From positions 1 through 42,086 of IMG/VR virus record IMGVR_UViG_3300034159_000067: a stretch of DNA of 42,086 nt; one strand, written 5' to 3'. The notes under the pieces are model-generated. The model ran no database searches, was not told the origin of the DNA, and saw only the letters and a list, made by a program, of their open reading frames with translations. The position numbers and the translations under genes are program-made. This DNA is from a virus. Positions 30,957 through 39,745 of this stretch are shown one piece after another. The first letter of the stretch is position 1; each line of letters starts with the position of its first letter.

Positions 30957-31003
30957 GCGAAGCGGTGAATCTCACATTGAGCGAAGCGGTGAAACTCACA
31001 TGA
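30953..31003 (+). CDS. 16-residue minicistron MSEAVNLTLSEAVKLT
   Basis: ATG 30953 overlaps the distal-tail stop (ATGA) and the frame ends TGA 31001-31003, which overlaps the DUF2163 start ATG 31000 (ATGA). The peptide is two copies of an eight-residue unit, made by the 24-bp tandem repeat below. It could be a translational relay between the two tail genes, or a chance by-product of the duplication. Confidence 0.4.
   Translation: MSEAVNLTLSEAVKLT
30954..31001 (+). repeat. 24-bp tandem duplication
   Basis: Two adjacent 24-bp units at 30954-30977 and 30978-31001, each TGAGCGAAGCGGTGAA..CTCACAT, differ at one base. They fill the junction between the distal-tail and DUF2163 genes, so the duplication added 24 bp to it while keeping both start/stop overlaps. 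Confidence 0.85.
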
Positions 31004-31674
31004 GGGCGGTGTCGGACGAGATCGCAACGGCGCTGGCGGCCGGCGGCCTCGACAGCCGCGACTTCATCTGGTTCGTGGTGAAGGAGCGCGACACCGGGGC
31101 GCCTGTGGTCGACGGCTACTGGTCGGACGTCGGACCGATCACCTGCGAGGTGCTCGATCCGGACACCGGCGGCGCGCAAAGCCGGGAGTTCTTCGGCGCC
31201 AACGCGCTGATCGATATTTCCGACATCGAGATCGTCATGGGCATCACGGTGCAGACCGTCACGGTGACGCTGTCGCAATGCGCCGACCGGGTCAACAATC
31301 TGATCCGGACCTACGAGTGCAAATACGGCCGCGTCGAAGTCTTCCGCGGGCTGTTCGACCCCGACAGCGGCGAGATGGTCGGGCCGGCCTGGCCGCGCTT
31401 TCTCGGCTTCATCAACCACATCGAGGTGACGACGCCGCCCGAGGGCGACGAAGGCGACGTCGTGCTGAGCTGCGTCTCGCATGCGCAGGAACTGACGCGG
31501 TCGAATCCGGACACGCGCTGCGACGCGTCGCAGCGGCTGCGCCATCCCGACGACGGTTTTTATAAGGACGTCGTAACCGTCGCCGATTGGGAGGTGAACT
31601 GGGGCGTGTCGACCGGCACGGTCGGCACGATCTCGATGGACGAGGCCCGCCGGATCGCCGGAGGGTTCGTCTGA
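31000..31674 (+). CDS. DUF2163 tail protein
   Basis: A 224-aa baseplate/hub protein of the DUF2163 family (phage BR0599-like). LDSRDFIWFVVKERDTGAPV, ALIDISDIEIVMGITVQTVT, GRVEVFRGLFDPDSGEMVGP and RFLGFINHIEVTTPPEG are family-like, then SCVSHAQELTRSNPDTRCDA and QRLRHPDDGFY. The start at ATG 31000 is coupled to the minicistron. In the gene transfer agent and related tails this gene precedes an NlpC/P60 peptidase, absent here. Confidence 0.88.
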   Translation: MRAVSDEIATALAAGGLDSRDFIWFVVKERDTGAPVVDGYWSDVGPITCEVLDPDTGGAQSREFFGANALIDISDIEIVMGITVQTVTVTLSQCADRVNNLIRTYECKYGRVEVFRGLFDPDSGEMVGPAWPRFLGFINHIEVTTPPEGDEGDVVLSCVSHAQELTRSNPDTRCDASQRLRHPDDGFYKDVVTVADWEVNWGVSTGTVGTISMDEARRIAGGFV

Positions 31675-32156
31675 TGATCCGCGCTGCGCTGCCCGCCGAC
31701 AAGACCCGCGTGATCCGGCTGCTGCAGGACTCCCGCGCCGGCGCCGGCTTCGACGATCCGAACGGGCCGAGCGGCTTCGTATTTCCGTTCGACCCGGCCT
31801 ATGCGGCGCGGCTGTTTCTGAACTACGCGAACCGGCCCCGCCGCGTCTGCTTCGTCTTCGAGGCCGACGGCGCCGCGCAGGGCGTGCTGATGGCGCACGC
31901 CTTCGAGTATGATTTCGGCCCGGTGTGGTTCGCGCAGGAGCGGCTGTGGTGGATCGACCCGGCGCATCGCGGACGCGCGGCGATCCGGATGCTGGACGCC
32001 GTCGAGCAATGGGCGGCCGAATCCGGCTGCGCGTATCTCGGCATGGCCGGCATGGGCGAGGATCCGGATGTCGGCGTGCTGTATCGCCGGCGCGGATATG
32101 TCGTGGCGGAACGGAATTTCTTGAAACCCCTGACTTTGAAGGGGGCTTCACGATGA
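31674..32156 (+). CDS. GNAT-family acetyltransferase in the tail operon
   Basis: A 160-aa N-acetyltransferase fold. MIRAALPADKTRVIRLLQDS opens as usual; CFVFEADGAAQGVLMAHAFE is the central beta hairpin; LWWIDPAHRGRAAIRMLDAV holds the acetyl-CoA loop (H98-R-G-R-A-A); VGVLYRRRGYVVAERNFLKP is the closing motif. Such phage GNATs often sit in tail modules. It takes the place of the usual cell-wall peptidase. Substrate unknown: a virion protein, an aminoacyl group or a host factor are all possible. Confidence 0.88.
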   Translation: MIRAALPADKTRVIRLLQDSRAGAGFDDPNGPSGFVFPFDPAYAARLFLNYANRPRRVCFVFEADGAAQGVLMAHAFEYDFGPVWFAQERLWWIDPAHRGRAAIRMLDAVEQWAAESGCAYLGMAGMGEDPDVGVLYRRRGYVVAERNFLKPLTLKGASR

Positions 32157-35100
32157 TTTTCACCGCAATCGGTGCGGCGGTTTTCGGCGCCGGGACCTTC
32201 CTGGCGGGCGCCACCGCGGCGGTGCTGTCGGTCGGCGCATCGCTCGGCCTGAACTATCTCACCCAGTCGCTGTCCGGGCAGGACAATAAGCAGCAAGGCT
32301 TCTCGATCCAGGGCAAGCTGCAGTCCGGCGGCACCGTGCCGCGCTCGTTCATCGCCGGCTACTACGCGACCGGCGGGTCGCTGGTCTATCACAACTTCTG
32401 GGGCGAGAACGGCGAGACCCCGAACGCCTATCTGACGCAGGTGATCGCGCTGTCGGACCTGCCGAGCGGCGCGCTGCGCGAGGTGTGGGTCAACGGCGAG
32501 CTGTGCACCCTCAACACCGGGGCGCAGCACGCCGAGTTCGGCTATCCGGTCAGCCAGTATTACAAGGATGATCAGAACTATCTGTGGGTTAAATACTACG
32601 ACGGCACCCAGACCGCCGCCGACCCGTATCTGGTGTCGCGCGTCAGCTCGACGGACCGGCCCTACGGCACCGACCGCGTCGGCTACGGCATCAGCTATGT
32701 GATCGTGACGTCGCTGCTCAACGACAAGCTGTTTTCGTCCGGCGTGCCGGAACTGAAGTTCGCGCTCGACGGCACCCGATTCTACGACCCGACCAGAGAC
32801 TCCTCGGTCGGCGGATCGGGGCCGCAGCGCTACGCGAACCCTGCGACCTGGGGCGGCGACGGCGATCACCTGCCGGCGGTGCAGGCCTACAATCTGCTGC
32901 GCGGCATGTTCTACGGCGGGCGCTGGTTCTACGGCCTGCAGAAGATGACGGCCGCGCGGCTGCCGACGGTGAACTGGCTGGTGCAGATCGACAAATGCCG
33001 GGCCGGCATCATCGGCAAAGACGGCCTGGAGCCGACCTATCGGGCGGGCGGGCAGATCAACGTCAACGTGCAGATCGCCAGCACGCTCGAGGCGCTGCTG
33101 GCGTCGTGCCAGGGCAAGGTCGCGGAGATCGGCGGGTCGTTCAAGATCCATGTCGGTGCGCCCGGCACCCCGACATTCTCGTGGACCGACGACGATCTGC
33201 TGTCGACCGACGAACAGATCTACCGGCCGTTCTTCGCTCTGTCGGATTCGACCAACGGCGTCGTGGCGACCTATCCGGACCCGGCGCAGGGATGGAACGT
33301 CGCGACCGCGCCGGCCTATCAGCGGACCGACCAGGTCGAGATCGACGGCGGCATCGAGCTGTGGGCCAATCCGGCGCTGGACTTTGTGCCCTATCCCGAA
33401 CAGGTGCAGCGGCTGCAGAAGAGCGCGGTCGAGGAAGCCCAGCGCGCCCGCACCCATGTGGTGACGTTCCCGCCGGCGTTCTGGATGATCGAGCCGTTCG
33501 ACATCGGGCAATGGACCTCGGCGCGCAACGGCTACACCAACAAGAGCTTCCGCGTCGACAAGGTGGTGGACCGCGCCAACCTCGACGTGCCCGCCGCCGT
33601 CACCGAAGTCGATCCGGCGGACTACAGCTGGAGCCCCGAAGAGTACATCCCGCCCGGGATCGGCGGCACGCGGCTGCCGCGGCCGGCACCGCAAGGCCTG
33701 CTTGATTTCAGCGTCGCGGCTGGTGTCGATATCGACGAGACCGGGCTGCAGCGCAGGCCGACGATCGACCTGTCGTTTGACAATTCGCTGCCCGGCATCG
33801 CCGGCATCGCCTTCGCGGTGCGCCGGGCCGCGACGCTGGTGGTGGTGTATCGGGGGCAAGCCGACTACGGGCTGTCCGAAGGCACGGTGCGGATCACGCA
33901 AGGCATCCTGCCGCTCACCGACTACGAGGTGCAGGCACAATACATCCCGACCGCGCCGCGCGACGTCATCCCGTCGGACTGGATTCCGGTGACGACGGTG
34001 GACGTCCGGCTGTCGCTCGTCGATTTCGAAGCGGCGGTGAAGCACCAGGTCACCAAGGCGATCGAGGAATTCAAGGAGGACTACGAGCGCTTCAAATCGC
34101 TGGCGTCGTCGGTCGTCGCCGTCAATACCGCGCGCAACTGGATCGACAAGAAGGAAACCCGCCGCGAGTTGGCGTCTGTCACCGGCGAGGCCAATGCGCA
34201 GATCACCGAATTGTGGGTTGTGGCGACCGATCTCGACGCCTCGCTGGCGGCGCGGACGGAGGAATACAATTCCCGGTTCGGCACGGTCGAGGGTTCGATC
34301 ACCACCGAGATCCAGACCCGGTCGGCCGCCGACGGCGCGCTGTCGGCGCGGATCGACACGCTAACCGCACAGACCACGACGAGCTTCGCCGAAGTCAACA
34401 CCGCGCTGATCGCGCAGGCCAGCGCGACCTCGACGCTGGCCGGCCAGGTCGGAAGCTTCACAACGACGCTGAACGGCCACACCGCGACGTTGAACGTGCT
34501 GTCGGCCAGCATCGACGGCCACAAGGTTCAATACGGCGTCACCGGCACGATCGACGGCGTCACCGGCGGCTTCGTGCTGACCGGCGCGCGCCGGCTCGAC
34601 GGCGGCGCCGCCTTCAGCCTCGTGATCCGCGCCGACGTGATCCTCGACGGCACCATGACCGGCTCGAAGTTCATCGCCGGCACGATCGATGCGATCTATC
34701 TGCGGGCCAATTCGATCGACTCGTCGCGGATCGCAATCAACGGCGTCGACCTGCTCAACCTGATCGATGGTGCGGCGAGCAATACGCAGGGCGTTGCCAT
34801 CACGCCGGTATCGAACGCCAGCGGATGGGTGACGCTGGCGTCGACGACGGTGAATATCCAGGGCGGCCGCGCGCTGGTGATCGGCCAGGTGCGCAACGAC
34901 TCCAACGGCAATTGCGGTCTGAAGCTATTGGTCGATGGCTCCGAGCGGACGCCGTACCAATGGACTGCGCCGGACATCGTGACGGTGCAACCGACCGGCG
35001 TCGTCAGCATCAGTACCAATCAGGGCTACGCGGCGGCATCGCTGGTGGTGACCGATGCGATCTTCGGCCTGTCGGAAGGCAATCACTCATTCGCCCTGCA

Positions 35101-35158
35101 GGGCTACGGCAAGCTGCTCAATGCCGGCGCCCTGATCGTCATCAACAACCGAAGGTAG
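32153..35158 (+). CDS. Tail tip/central fibre protein (lambda J-like)
   Basis: A 1001-aa protein. The N-terminus has a membrane-like GAAVFGAGTFLAGATAAVLS, then NYLTQSLSGQ and GTVPRSFIAGYYATGGSLVY. The central part (about 200-540) is the hub domain with PTVNWLVQIDKCRAGIIGKD and VTFPPAFWMIEPFDIGQWTS. The C-terminus (about 640-800) is a coiled region with EEFKEDYERFK and SARIDTLTAQTTTSFAEVNT, as in DUF1983-type fibres. A final beta domain ends GYGKLLNAGALIVINNRR. It carries host recognition or fibre attachment. Confidence 0.9.
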   Translation: MIFTAIGAAVFGAGTFLAGATAAVLSVGASLGLNYLTQSLSGQDNKQQGFSIQGKLQSGGTVPRSFIAGYYATGGSLVYHNFWGENGETPNAYLTQVIALSDLPSGALREVWVNGELCTLNTGAQHAEFGYPVSQYYKDDQNYLWVKYYDGTQTAADPYLVSRVSSTDRPYGTDRVGYGISYVIVTSLLNDKLFSSGVPELKFALDGTRFYDPTRDSSVGGSGPQRYANPATWGGDGDHLPAVQAYNLLRGMFYGGRWFYGLQKMTAARLPTVNWLVQIDKCRAGIIGKDGLEPTYRAGGQINVNVQIASTLEALLASCQGKVAEIGGSFKIHVGAPGTPTFSWTDDDLLSTDEQIYRPFFALSDSTNGVVATYPDPAQGWNVATAPAYQRTDQVEIDGGIELWANPALDFVPYPEQVQRLQKSAVEEAQRARTHVVTFPPAFWMIEPFDIGQWTSARNGYTNKSFRVDKVVDRANLDVPAAVTEVDPADYSWSPEEYIPPGIGGTRLPRPAPQGLLDFSVAAGVDIDETGLQRRPTIDLSFDNSLPGIAGIAFAVRRAATLVVVYRGQADYGLSEGTVRITQGILPLTDYEVQAQYIPTAPRDVIPSDWIPVTTVDVRLSLVDFEAAVKHQVTKAIEEFKEDYERFKSLASSVVAVNTARNWIDKKETRRELASVTGEANAQITELWVVATDLDASLAARTEEYNSRFGTVEGSITTEIQTRSAADGALSARIDTLTAQTTTSFAEVNTALIAQASATSTLAGQVGSFTTTLNGHTATLNVLSASIDGHKVQYGVTGTIDGVTGGFVLTGARRLDGGAAFSLVIRADVILDGTMTGSKFIAGTIDAIYLRANSIDSSRIAINGVDLLNLIDGAASNTQGVAITPVSNASGWVTLASTTVNIQGGRALVIGQVRNDSNGNCGLKLLVDGSERTPYQWTAPDIVTVQPTGVVSISTNQGYAAASLVVTDAIFGLSEGNHSFALQGYGKLLNAGALIVINNRR

Positions 35159-35165
35159 GCCTCTC

Positions 35166-35375
35166 ATGACAACGAAATCATTCTTCATTGGCCGTACCGA
35201 CGTCGACCAGCGATCAGGGTTGCAGCGCAGCTTCGGCATGTTCGACACCGAGGACGCTGCCGCCTCCTATGCGGCCGGCCTGCCGATGGCTGGGACCTTC
35301 ACGATCTTCGAAGGGCGTCCGGTGCGCGAAATCGTGCTCGCACCGCAGGCGCCGCAAGTGACGTCGCTGCGCTGA
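35166..35375 (+). CDS. Small hypothetical protein
   Basis: A 69-aa protein: FFIGRTDVDQRSGLQRSFGM, then DTEDAAASYAAGLPMAGTFT. It starts 7 nt after the tip gene and precedes the fibre cluster. No family recognised; probably structural or an assembly factor by context. Confidence 0.62.
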   Translation: MTTKSFFIGRTDVDQRSGLQRSFGMFDTEDAAASYAAGLPMAGTFTIFEGRPVREIVLAPQAPQVTSLR

Positions 35376-35388
35376 ACAAGGGCCAACC

Positions 35389-36357
35389 ATGACCGCATTC
35401 CCCAGCTACGCGATCGGCACCGTCTCGGTCATCAATGGATCGACGATCGTCACCGGCAGCGGCGTGATCTGGTCGGGCTACAATGCGCGGCCGGGAGACA
35501 CCATCGTGATCGCCGGCCAGGCCGCGTTCGTCGATGACGTCACCGACGACAATCATCTGGTCATTCCGGAATGGCCCGGCGCCGATCTCACCGGCACCAG
35601 CTACGCGATCTACAAGAGTTCGCCGCTGCGGTTTGCCGGCGGCGACGTCATGCTCGACGTTCAGAAGCTGGTCGCGGCCTGGAACGCCATCGGCTTCTTT
35701 GTCTACGTTCCGGCTGGCGCAACCGAGCCTGATCCATCGCTTGGCGAAGAGGGGCAATCCGCCCGCCAGCCGTCGACCAGCAAGGAATGGTACAAGGAAG
35801 GCGGCGTCTGGAACTACACCGGCGTCTACGCCAATATCTCGTTTTCGGAGGATCCGTGGTCGAGCGAGACGGCCTATGGCGCCCGCACAGTGCTGCCGCA
35901 TTCCGGCAAGCTGTGGATAGCCAGGCGCAACAACACCGGCGTCGAGCCCGGCACCAGCGCGGCCGACTGGGGTGTGTTCTATCCGTTCCCGACGCAGTCG
36001 AGCGTCACCGTGTTTCTGGATAGCGGCGGCAGCGAGATCGCAGACGGCAAGGTTCTCGATCTTCCCGTCGGCGTCGCCAGCATCATCCGCCGCGTCACGC
36101 TTCGCGCCGACGGTGTCGGCGACATCATCATCGACATTCGCAAGAAGGCATTTGCATCGGGCCTGCCCGGTCCAGGGGACAGCATCTGCGGATCGAGCAA
36201 GCCGACGCTGTCGGCCGCCCGCGACTACCTCGACAGCGCTTTGACGGGATGGGCCAAAGAATTGTCCGACACCGATGCGCTCCAGTTCGTCGTCGAGTCC
36301 TGCAGTGGCCTCACGAGCGTTTCCGTCACACTCCACACCGATCGCATCTTCACCTAG
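35389..36357 (+). CDS. Tail fibre/appendage protein
   Basis: A 322-aa protein. The N-terminal module (about 1-110: YAIGTVSVINGSTIVTGSGV, then IPEWPGADLTGTSYAIYKSS) is a beta unit I recognise from several alphaproteobacterial Mu-like phages. SFSEDPWSSETAYGARTVL with W-I-A-R-R-N-N-T-G resembles a carbohydrate-binding-type (chitin-binding-like) motif. The C-terminus has DIIIDIRKKAFASGLPGPGD. It probably forms part of the fibre. Confidence 0.72.
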   Translation: MTAFPSYAIGTVSVINGSTIVTGSGVIWSGYNARPGDTIVIAGQAAFVDDVTDDNHLVIPEWPGADLTGTSYAIYKSSPLRFAGGDVMLDVQKLVAAWNAIGFFVYVPAGATEPDPSLGEEGQSARQPSTSKEWYKEGGVWNYTGVYANISFSEDPWSSETAYGARTVLPHSGKLWIARRNNTGVEPGTSAADWGVFYPFPTQSSVTVFLDSGGSEIADGKVLDLPVGVASIIRRVTLRADGVGDIIIDIRKKAFASGLPGPGDSICGSSKPTLSAARDYLDSALTGWAKELSDTDALQFVVESCSGLTSVSVTLHTDRIFT

Positions 36358-36371
36358 GAAAGGGTTGCCAG

Positions 36372-36815
36372 ATGGCAGTTACGTTCGCGCTCTTCGATTC
36401 GTTCTTCGGCAATGTCGGCGGCGGCCGCATTGATCTCGACACCGATACGTTCAAGGCCATGCTGACGAACACGGCGCCAAGCATCTCGGCTGATGACGAG
36501 CTGGCCGACATCACCCAGATCAGCAACGGCAACGGCTACACGACCGGCGGCGTCACGCTGACCTCGGTCACGTGGACCGAGCCGGATTCGAACGGCGTCT
36601 GGAAATTCGCGTCGGCCAACTTTCAATGGTCCGCGTCCGGCGGGTCGATCGGGCCGTTCCGCTACATCCCCATCTACAGCGACACATCGACGGGCGACAA
36701 GTTGGTCGGCCGCTACGATTTCGGCTCCGAACTCACCATTCCGGACGGCTCGGTTTTCGAGGTCGAGATCGGAACGGACGGCATCATCCGGTTCGGCGTC
36801 GGAACGCTCGCGTAA
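36372..36815 (+). CDS. Phage structural protein of the tail-fibre cluster
   Basis: A 147-aa beta protein: VTFALFDSFFGNVGGGRIDL, DTFKAMLTNTAPSISADDEL, DITQISNGNGYTTGGVTLTS and FRYIPIYSDTSTGDKLVGRY. This family is frequent among phage tail genes across many hosts, usually without a defined role. The start has GGTTGCCAG just before; spacing 14 nt after the previous stop. Confidence 0.75.
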   Translation: MAVTFALFDSFFGNVGGGRIDLDTDTFKAMLTNTAPSISADDELADITQISNGNGYTTGGVTLTSVTWTEPDSNGVWKFASANFQWSASGGSIGPFRYIPIYSDTSTGDKLVGRYDFGSELTIPDGSVFEVEIGTDGIIRFGVGTLA

Positions 36816-36827
36816 GGGGATGCGATC

Positions 36828-37064
36828 ATGTCGAAAACTCTCACCGTCGATGAGATCAAGGCCAAGGCGGCCGGCTTGGCGCCGGACGCCGCCCTGACGT
36901 TGATCCGCGCCGAGCGCGAAAAGGCCAATACCGCCAGGACCGAGGCTCATGCGCGAGGTGTCGCGCTGTCGCGGCTTCTGAGCGCGATGGAGACGGCTGC
37001 GAATCCGTCCAAGACTCCGAGGCGCGGGATGACGAGCTACACGATCAAGCCGGTGACGACGTAA
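36828..37064 (+). CDS. Small hypothetical protein
   Basis: A 78-aa helical protein: MSKTLTVDEIKAKAAGLAPD, AALTLIRAEREKANTARTEA, and a basic KTPRRGMTSYTIKPVTT end. AAGGGG lies upstream. It is between two fibre genes; an assembly role is possible, no family recognised. Confidence 0.6.
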   Translation: MSKTLTVDEIKAKAAGLAPDAALTLIRAEREKANTARTEAHARGVALSRLLSAMETAANPSKTPRRGMTSYTIKPVTT

Positions 37065-37065
37065 C

Positions 37066-38025
37066 ATGTTTGGTCGTTCCGCGTTCGGTCGGGACGGGTT
37101 CGGCCGATCGACGGTCGCGGCCGGCGAGACGATCACACTCGAGACTGCCGCAGGGCAGGTCGTCGCGCATGGCTCCGCAGGCCTGCTGCGCGTCGGGCTG
37201 GTGGCGAGCGCCGCACAGATCGTTGCGGTGTCCGGACAAGCGTCGGGCCGGATCTCGGGCGGTGCGACCGCGAGCCTGGTTGCGCAGGGCTCCACGGTCG
37301 CACTCGTCACCAGGATGCAGTCCGCGCCGGCAACGGTCGTTGCCGTGGCCGGCACCGCGCCGCGCGGCGTGGTTTCCGGCAGCGCCCATGCGACGATCGT
37401 CGCCCAGCCTGCAACAGCCGACGCTGTGCTGCGCGCGGCGACGTCGTCGGCGACGCTGACGGCGGCATCCGGAGCCCTGACAGCGCGGGTGAAGGCATCG
37501 CCGGCGACCGCGGCGCAGATCGTTGCAGAAACTAGGCCGGCCGACACCGCGCTGCGATCATTGGCGGTGCCGGCTGTCGCCATCGCCAGCCCCGGCGAAT
37601 TCCACCCGCTGGTGCGGATTGGCACAGCCGCTGCTGTTCTTGTCGCCGAGCCGCAGTCCGCCAGCGCGGGCATCCCGGGTACGACAGATTCTCTGGAGTT
37701 TGTCGCCGCTGGCGGCGCTCTTCATGGCCGCGTCGTCGCGGTCCCTGGCGAACTTTATCTCAGCGCCCGTGAGCATGCCTTCGGCCGGGGAGGGTTCGGC
37801 CGCGGCGGCGACATCGCCAGCACACTGGCGCCATCGCGCACGATCGTCGCGCAACCGGGTCGCGTTTCGGTGTCGATCCATCACGCGGCCGACACCGTTC
37901 AATTGGTCGCTCAAGCCGCCCCGGCCGACACCGCAATCTCGATGCTCACCATGGCCGGAATCATCGCCGCATCAAGCCGCCCGATCTCGCTGCGCCCGCG
38001 CGTCTCCGTTTCAATCTTCGACTGA
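37066..38025 (+). CDS. Repeat-rich fibre protein (about 20-residue repeats)
   Basis: A 319-aa protein rich in Ala, Val, Gly and Ser. From about residue 18 to 225 it consists of roughly ten ~20-residue repeats with the pattern A-x-I/V/L-V-A-x-x-G/P then x-x-R-V, for instance AAQIVAVSGQASGRISGGAT, ATVVAVAGTAPRGVVSGSAH and AAQIVAETRPADTALRSLAV. FGR-x-x-FGR clusters occur at both the N-terminus (FGRSAFGRDGFGRS) and at about 242 (AFGRGGFGRGGD), followed by a second short repeat block. Probably a beta-structured fibre shaft. No family recognised. Confidence 0.7.
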   Translation: MFGRSAFGRDGFGRSTVAAGETITLETAAGQVVAHGSAGLLRVGLVASAAQIVAVSGQASGRISGGATASLVAQGSTVALVTRMQSAPATVVAVAGTAPRGVVSGSAHATIVAQPATADAVLRAATSSATLTAASGALTARVKASPATAAQIVAETRPADTALRSLAVPAVAIASPGEFHPLVRIGTAAAVLVAEPQSASAGIPGTTDSLEFVAAGGALHGRVVAVPGELYLSAREHAFGRGGFGRGGDIASTLAPSRTIVAQPGRVSVSIHHAADTVQLVAQAAPADTAISMLTMAGIIAASSRPISLRPRVSVSIFD

Positions 38026-38034
38026 GGAACACCG

Positions 38035-39570
38035 ATGGCAAAGAAGGCATTCAACAACGTCCGCCACCTGATTTCCACCCCGGGGACGGGCACCCTGACG
38101 CTCGGCTCGGTCCCGACCGGGTGGCAATCGTTTTCGGCGGCGGGGGCGGTGGATGGTGACCAGCCGCCCTACGAGCTGCGCGACGGTGATGCCTGGGAGA
38201 ACGGATACCTCACCCTTGGCGGAAGCGTCACGACAGCGACCCGCACTGTGATCGAATCCAGCAACAGCGACACGGCGCTCGACCTGAGCGGATCCGCTGT
38301 GCTGACCTGCGTCCCGCTCGCCAGCAGCATCAACGACGACGTGGTGTCGTTCGTACGGACGCAGTCGCCGGACAGCACCGCGAAGGGGATCGCGCAGACG
38401 AACCTGGGCATGACGGCGACCGGCAAGGCTCTGGCGACGGCGATGAACGCCGCGGATGCGCGGGACACGATTGGTGCAACCACGGTGGGAAGCGATCTGA
38501 TCACGGCGGCCAATGCCGCGGCGGCGCAGACTGCGGTCGGCATGACAGCCACCGGCAAGGCGCTGGCGACGGCGGCTGATGCCGCAGCGGCGCGCAGCGC
38601 GATCGGGCTCGGCGAATTTGGCTTCATCAACCGCATCATCAACCCGCGCGGGTCTGTTGCCCCGGTGACGCCTGGATCAATTTCAGACGGCGCCATGTCG
38701 GCAATGACCAGCTGGTTCAGCCTGACGCAATCTAACCCGGTGACGGAGGCTGCCTCACCATTTGGCGGCCCTGGCGTCTACTATATGATGGCGCAAACTC
38801 AATCGAATGCCTCTGCACAGCGCCACGGGCGCGGACAGTGGCTTGAATTCGAGAATGTCATCGACCTTCGCGGGCAATCCGTCACGCTTTCTGCACAGGT
38901 CGCCCATTCGTCAAGCACCACGATCCGATATGCTATTCTCGAATGGACTGGAACCGCCGATGCCCCCACCCGAGACGTTGTGAATGATTGGACTTCGGGG
39001 ACGTTCACGACGGGTAATTTCTTCAAGTCAACCAGTTTAGCTGTGGTGGCAACCGGATCTCTCTCGGCAACATCAGTATTCACGCGCATTTCGCTGTCCG
39101 GCAGTGTTTCGACATCCATGAACAATCTAGGGGTGTTCTTCTGGACAGATGCAACGCAGGCGACGGGTACGATTCTATACCTCAGCGAAGTCCAGCTCGA
39201 ACGTGGGGCGACAATGAGCCCGTTCGCTCGCCGAAGCATTCAGGATGAGATCAATCTGTGCGGGCGCTATGTTCGCGTTATCATCGGGCCGGCGCTGGTC
39301 GGCGTGGTGATGTCGGGCATCGGCCCGCAGAACATGCAGATGGCGCTGTCTCCGCGCATGTTCCGGGCTCCGGACGTCTATGTAATAAACGCAATCTCGA
39401 TCACCACGGGCGTGACGTCCGGCACAATTACTGCTAGTACCACCAACTACAGTTCGACGATGGCGGTCAATTTCAAACCGTCTTGTACTGGCTCATTCCC
39501 GACTGCCGGCTTGCCTGTGATTGCTCAAGGCGATGGCGCCATCGTGCTCGACGCCACCTTCGGCGCGTAG
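38035..39570 (+). CDS. Tail fibre with receptor-binding C-terminus
   Basis: A 511-aa fibre. The N-terminal module (LISTPGTGTLTLGSVPTGWQ, DGDAWENGYLTLGGSVTTATR) is for attachment; then come two copies of MTATGKALATA with an A-A-x-A-R-x-x-I-G ending (about 125-195). The C-terminus (about 230-400) resembles carbohydrate-binding jelly rolls, with ILYLSEVQLERGATMSPFAR plus RSIQDEINLCGRYVR, the common end of phage fibres. The DNA from about 38740 to 39480 is distinctly less GC-rich than its surroundings, consistent with exchange of the receptor-binding part. Confidence 0.87.
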   Translation: MAKKAFNNVRHLISTPGTGTLTLGSVPTGWQSFSAAGAVDGDQPPYELRDGDAWENGYLTLGGSVTTATRTVIESSNSDTALDLSGSAVLTCVPLASSINDDVVSFVRTQSPDSTAKGIAQTNLGMTATGKALATAMNAADARDTIGATTVGSDLITAANAAAAQTAVGMTATGKALATAADAAAARSAIGLGEFGFINRIINPRGSVAPVTPGSISDGAMSAMTSWFSLTQSNPVTEAASPFGGPGVYYMMAQTQSNASAQRHGRGQWLEFENVIDLRGQSVTLSAQVAHSSSTTIRYAILEWTGTADAPTRDVVNDWTSGTFTTGNFFKSTSLAVVATGSLSATSVFTRISLSGSVSTSMNNLGVFFWTDATQATGTILYLSEVQLERGATMSPFARRSIQDEINLCGRYVRVIIGPALVGVVMSGIGPQNMQMALSPRMFRAPDVYVINAISITTGVTSGTITASTTNYSSTMAVNFKPSCTGSFPTAGLPVIAQGDGAIVLDATFGA

Positions 39571-39621
39571 CCCGCGCGACTGCCGCGCGCATATTCAAAT
39601 CCAAAGCACGGAGCCACCACC

Positions 39622-39745
39622 ATGCCGATCAAGCTCACGGCCGCCGACTGGCGGGCGATATTTCCGCGCGCGCCGCAACAGGTGATCGATGCCCTTTGCG
39701 GCCAAGCAGGCCGTGCTCGACAAGGCCGGCATCACCGCGACTTAG
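39622..39745 (+). pseudogene. Remnant of a GH19 chitinase-like lysin, frameshifted and truncated
   Basis: The start MPIKLTAADWRAIFPRAPQQ plus VIDA matches the N-terminus of GH19 chitinase-type proteins found near fibre genes in related phages. After GCC an extra C (in GCCCTTTGCGG) shifts the frame; correcting it gives FAAKQAVLDKAGITAT and then TAG (39743-39745). The family should continue for about 150 more residues (catalytic E and the rest), which are missing. AAGCACGGAGCC precedes the start. The stop overlaps, on the opposite strand, the end of the lipoprotein gene. Confidence 0.72.

Noticed and set aside
31823-34045. A 740-codon open frame on the minus strand, and similar ones at 15216-17147 (+), 1854-3065 (+) and 13984-16044 (-)
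   Set aside because: Each mirrors or shifts a recognisable gene (tip protein, MuA, portal, MuA/MuB). Their products are rich in R, A, H and D with no domain pattern, as expected from codon bias. Only the final part of 13984-16044 (from ATG 14361) is a gene.
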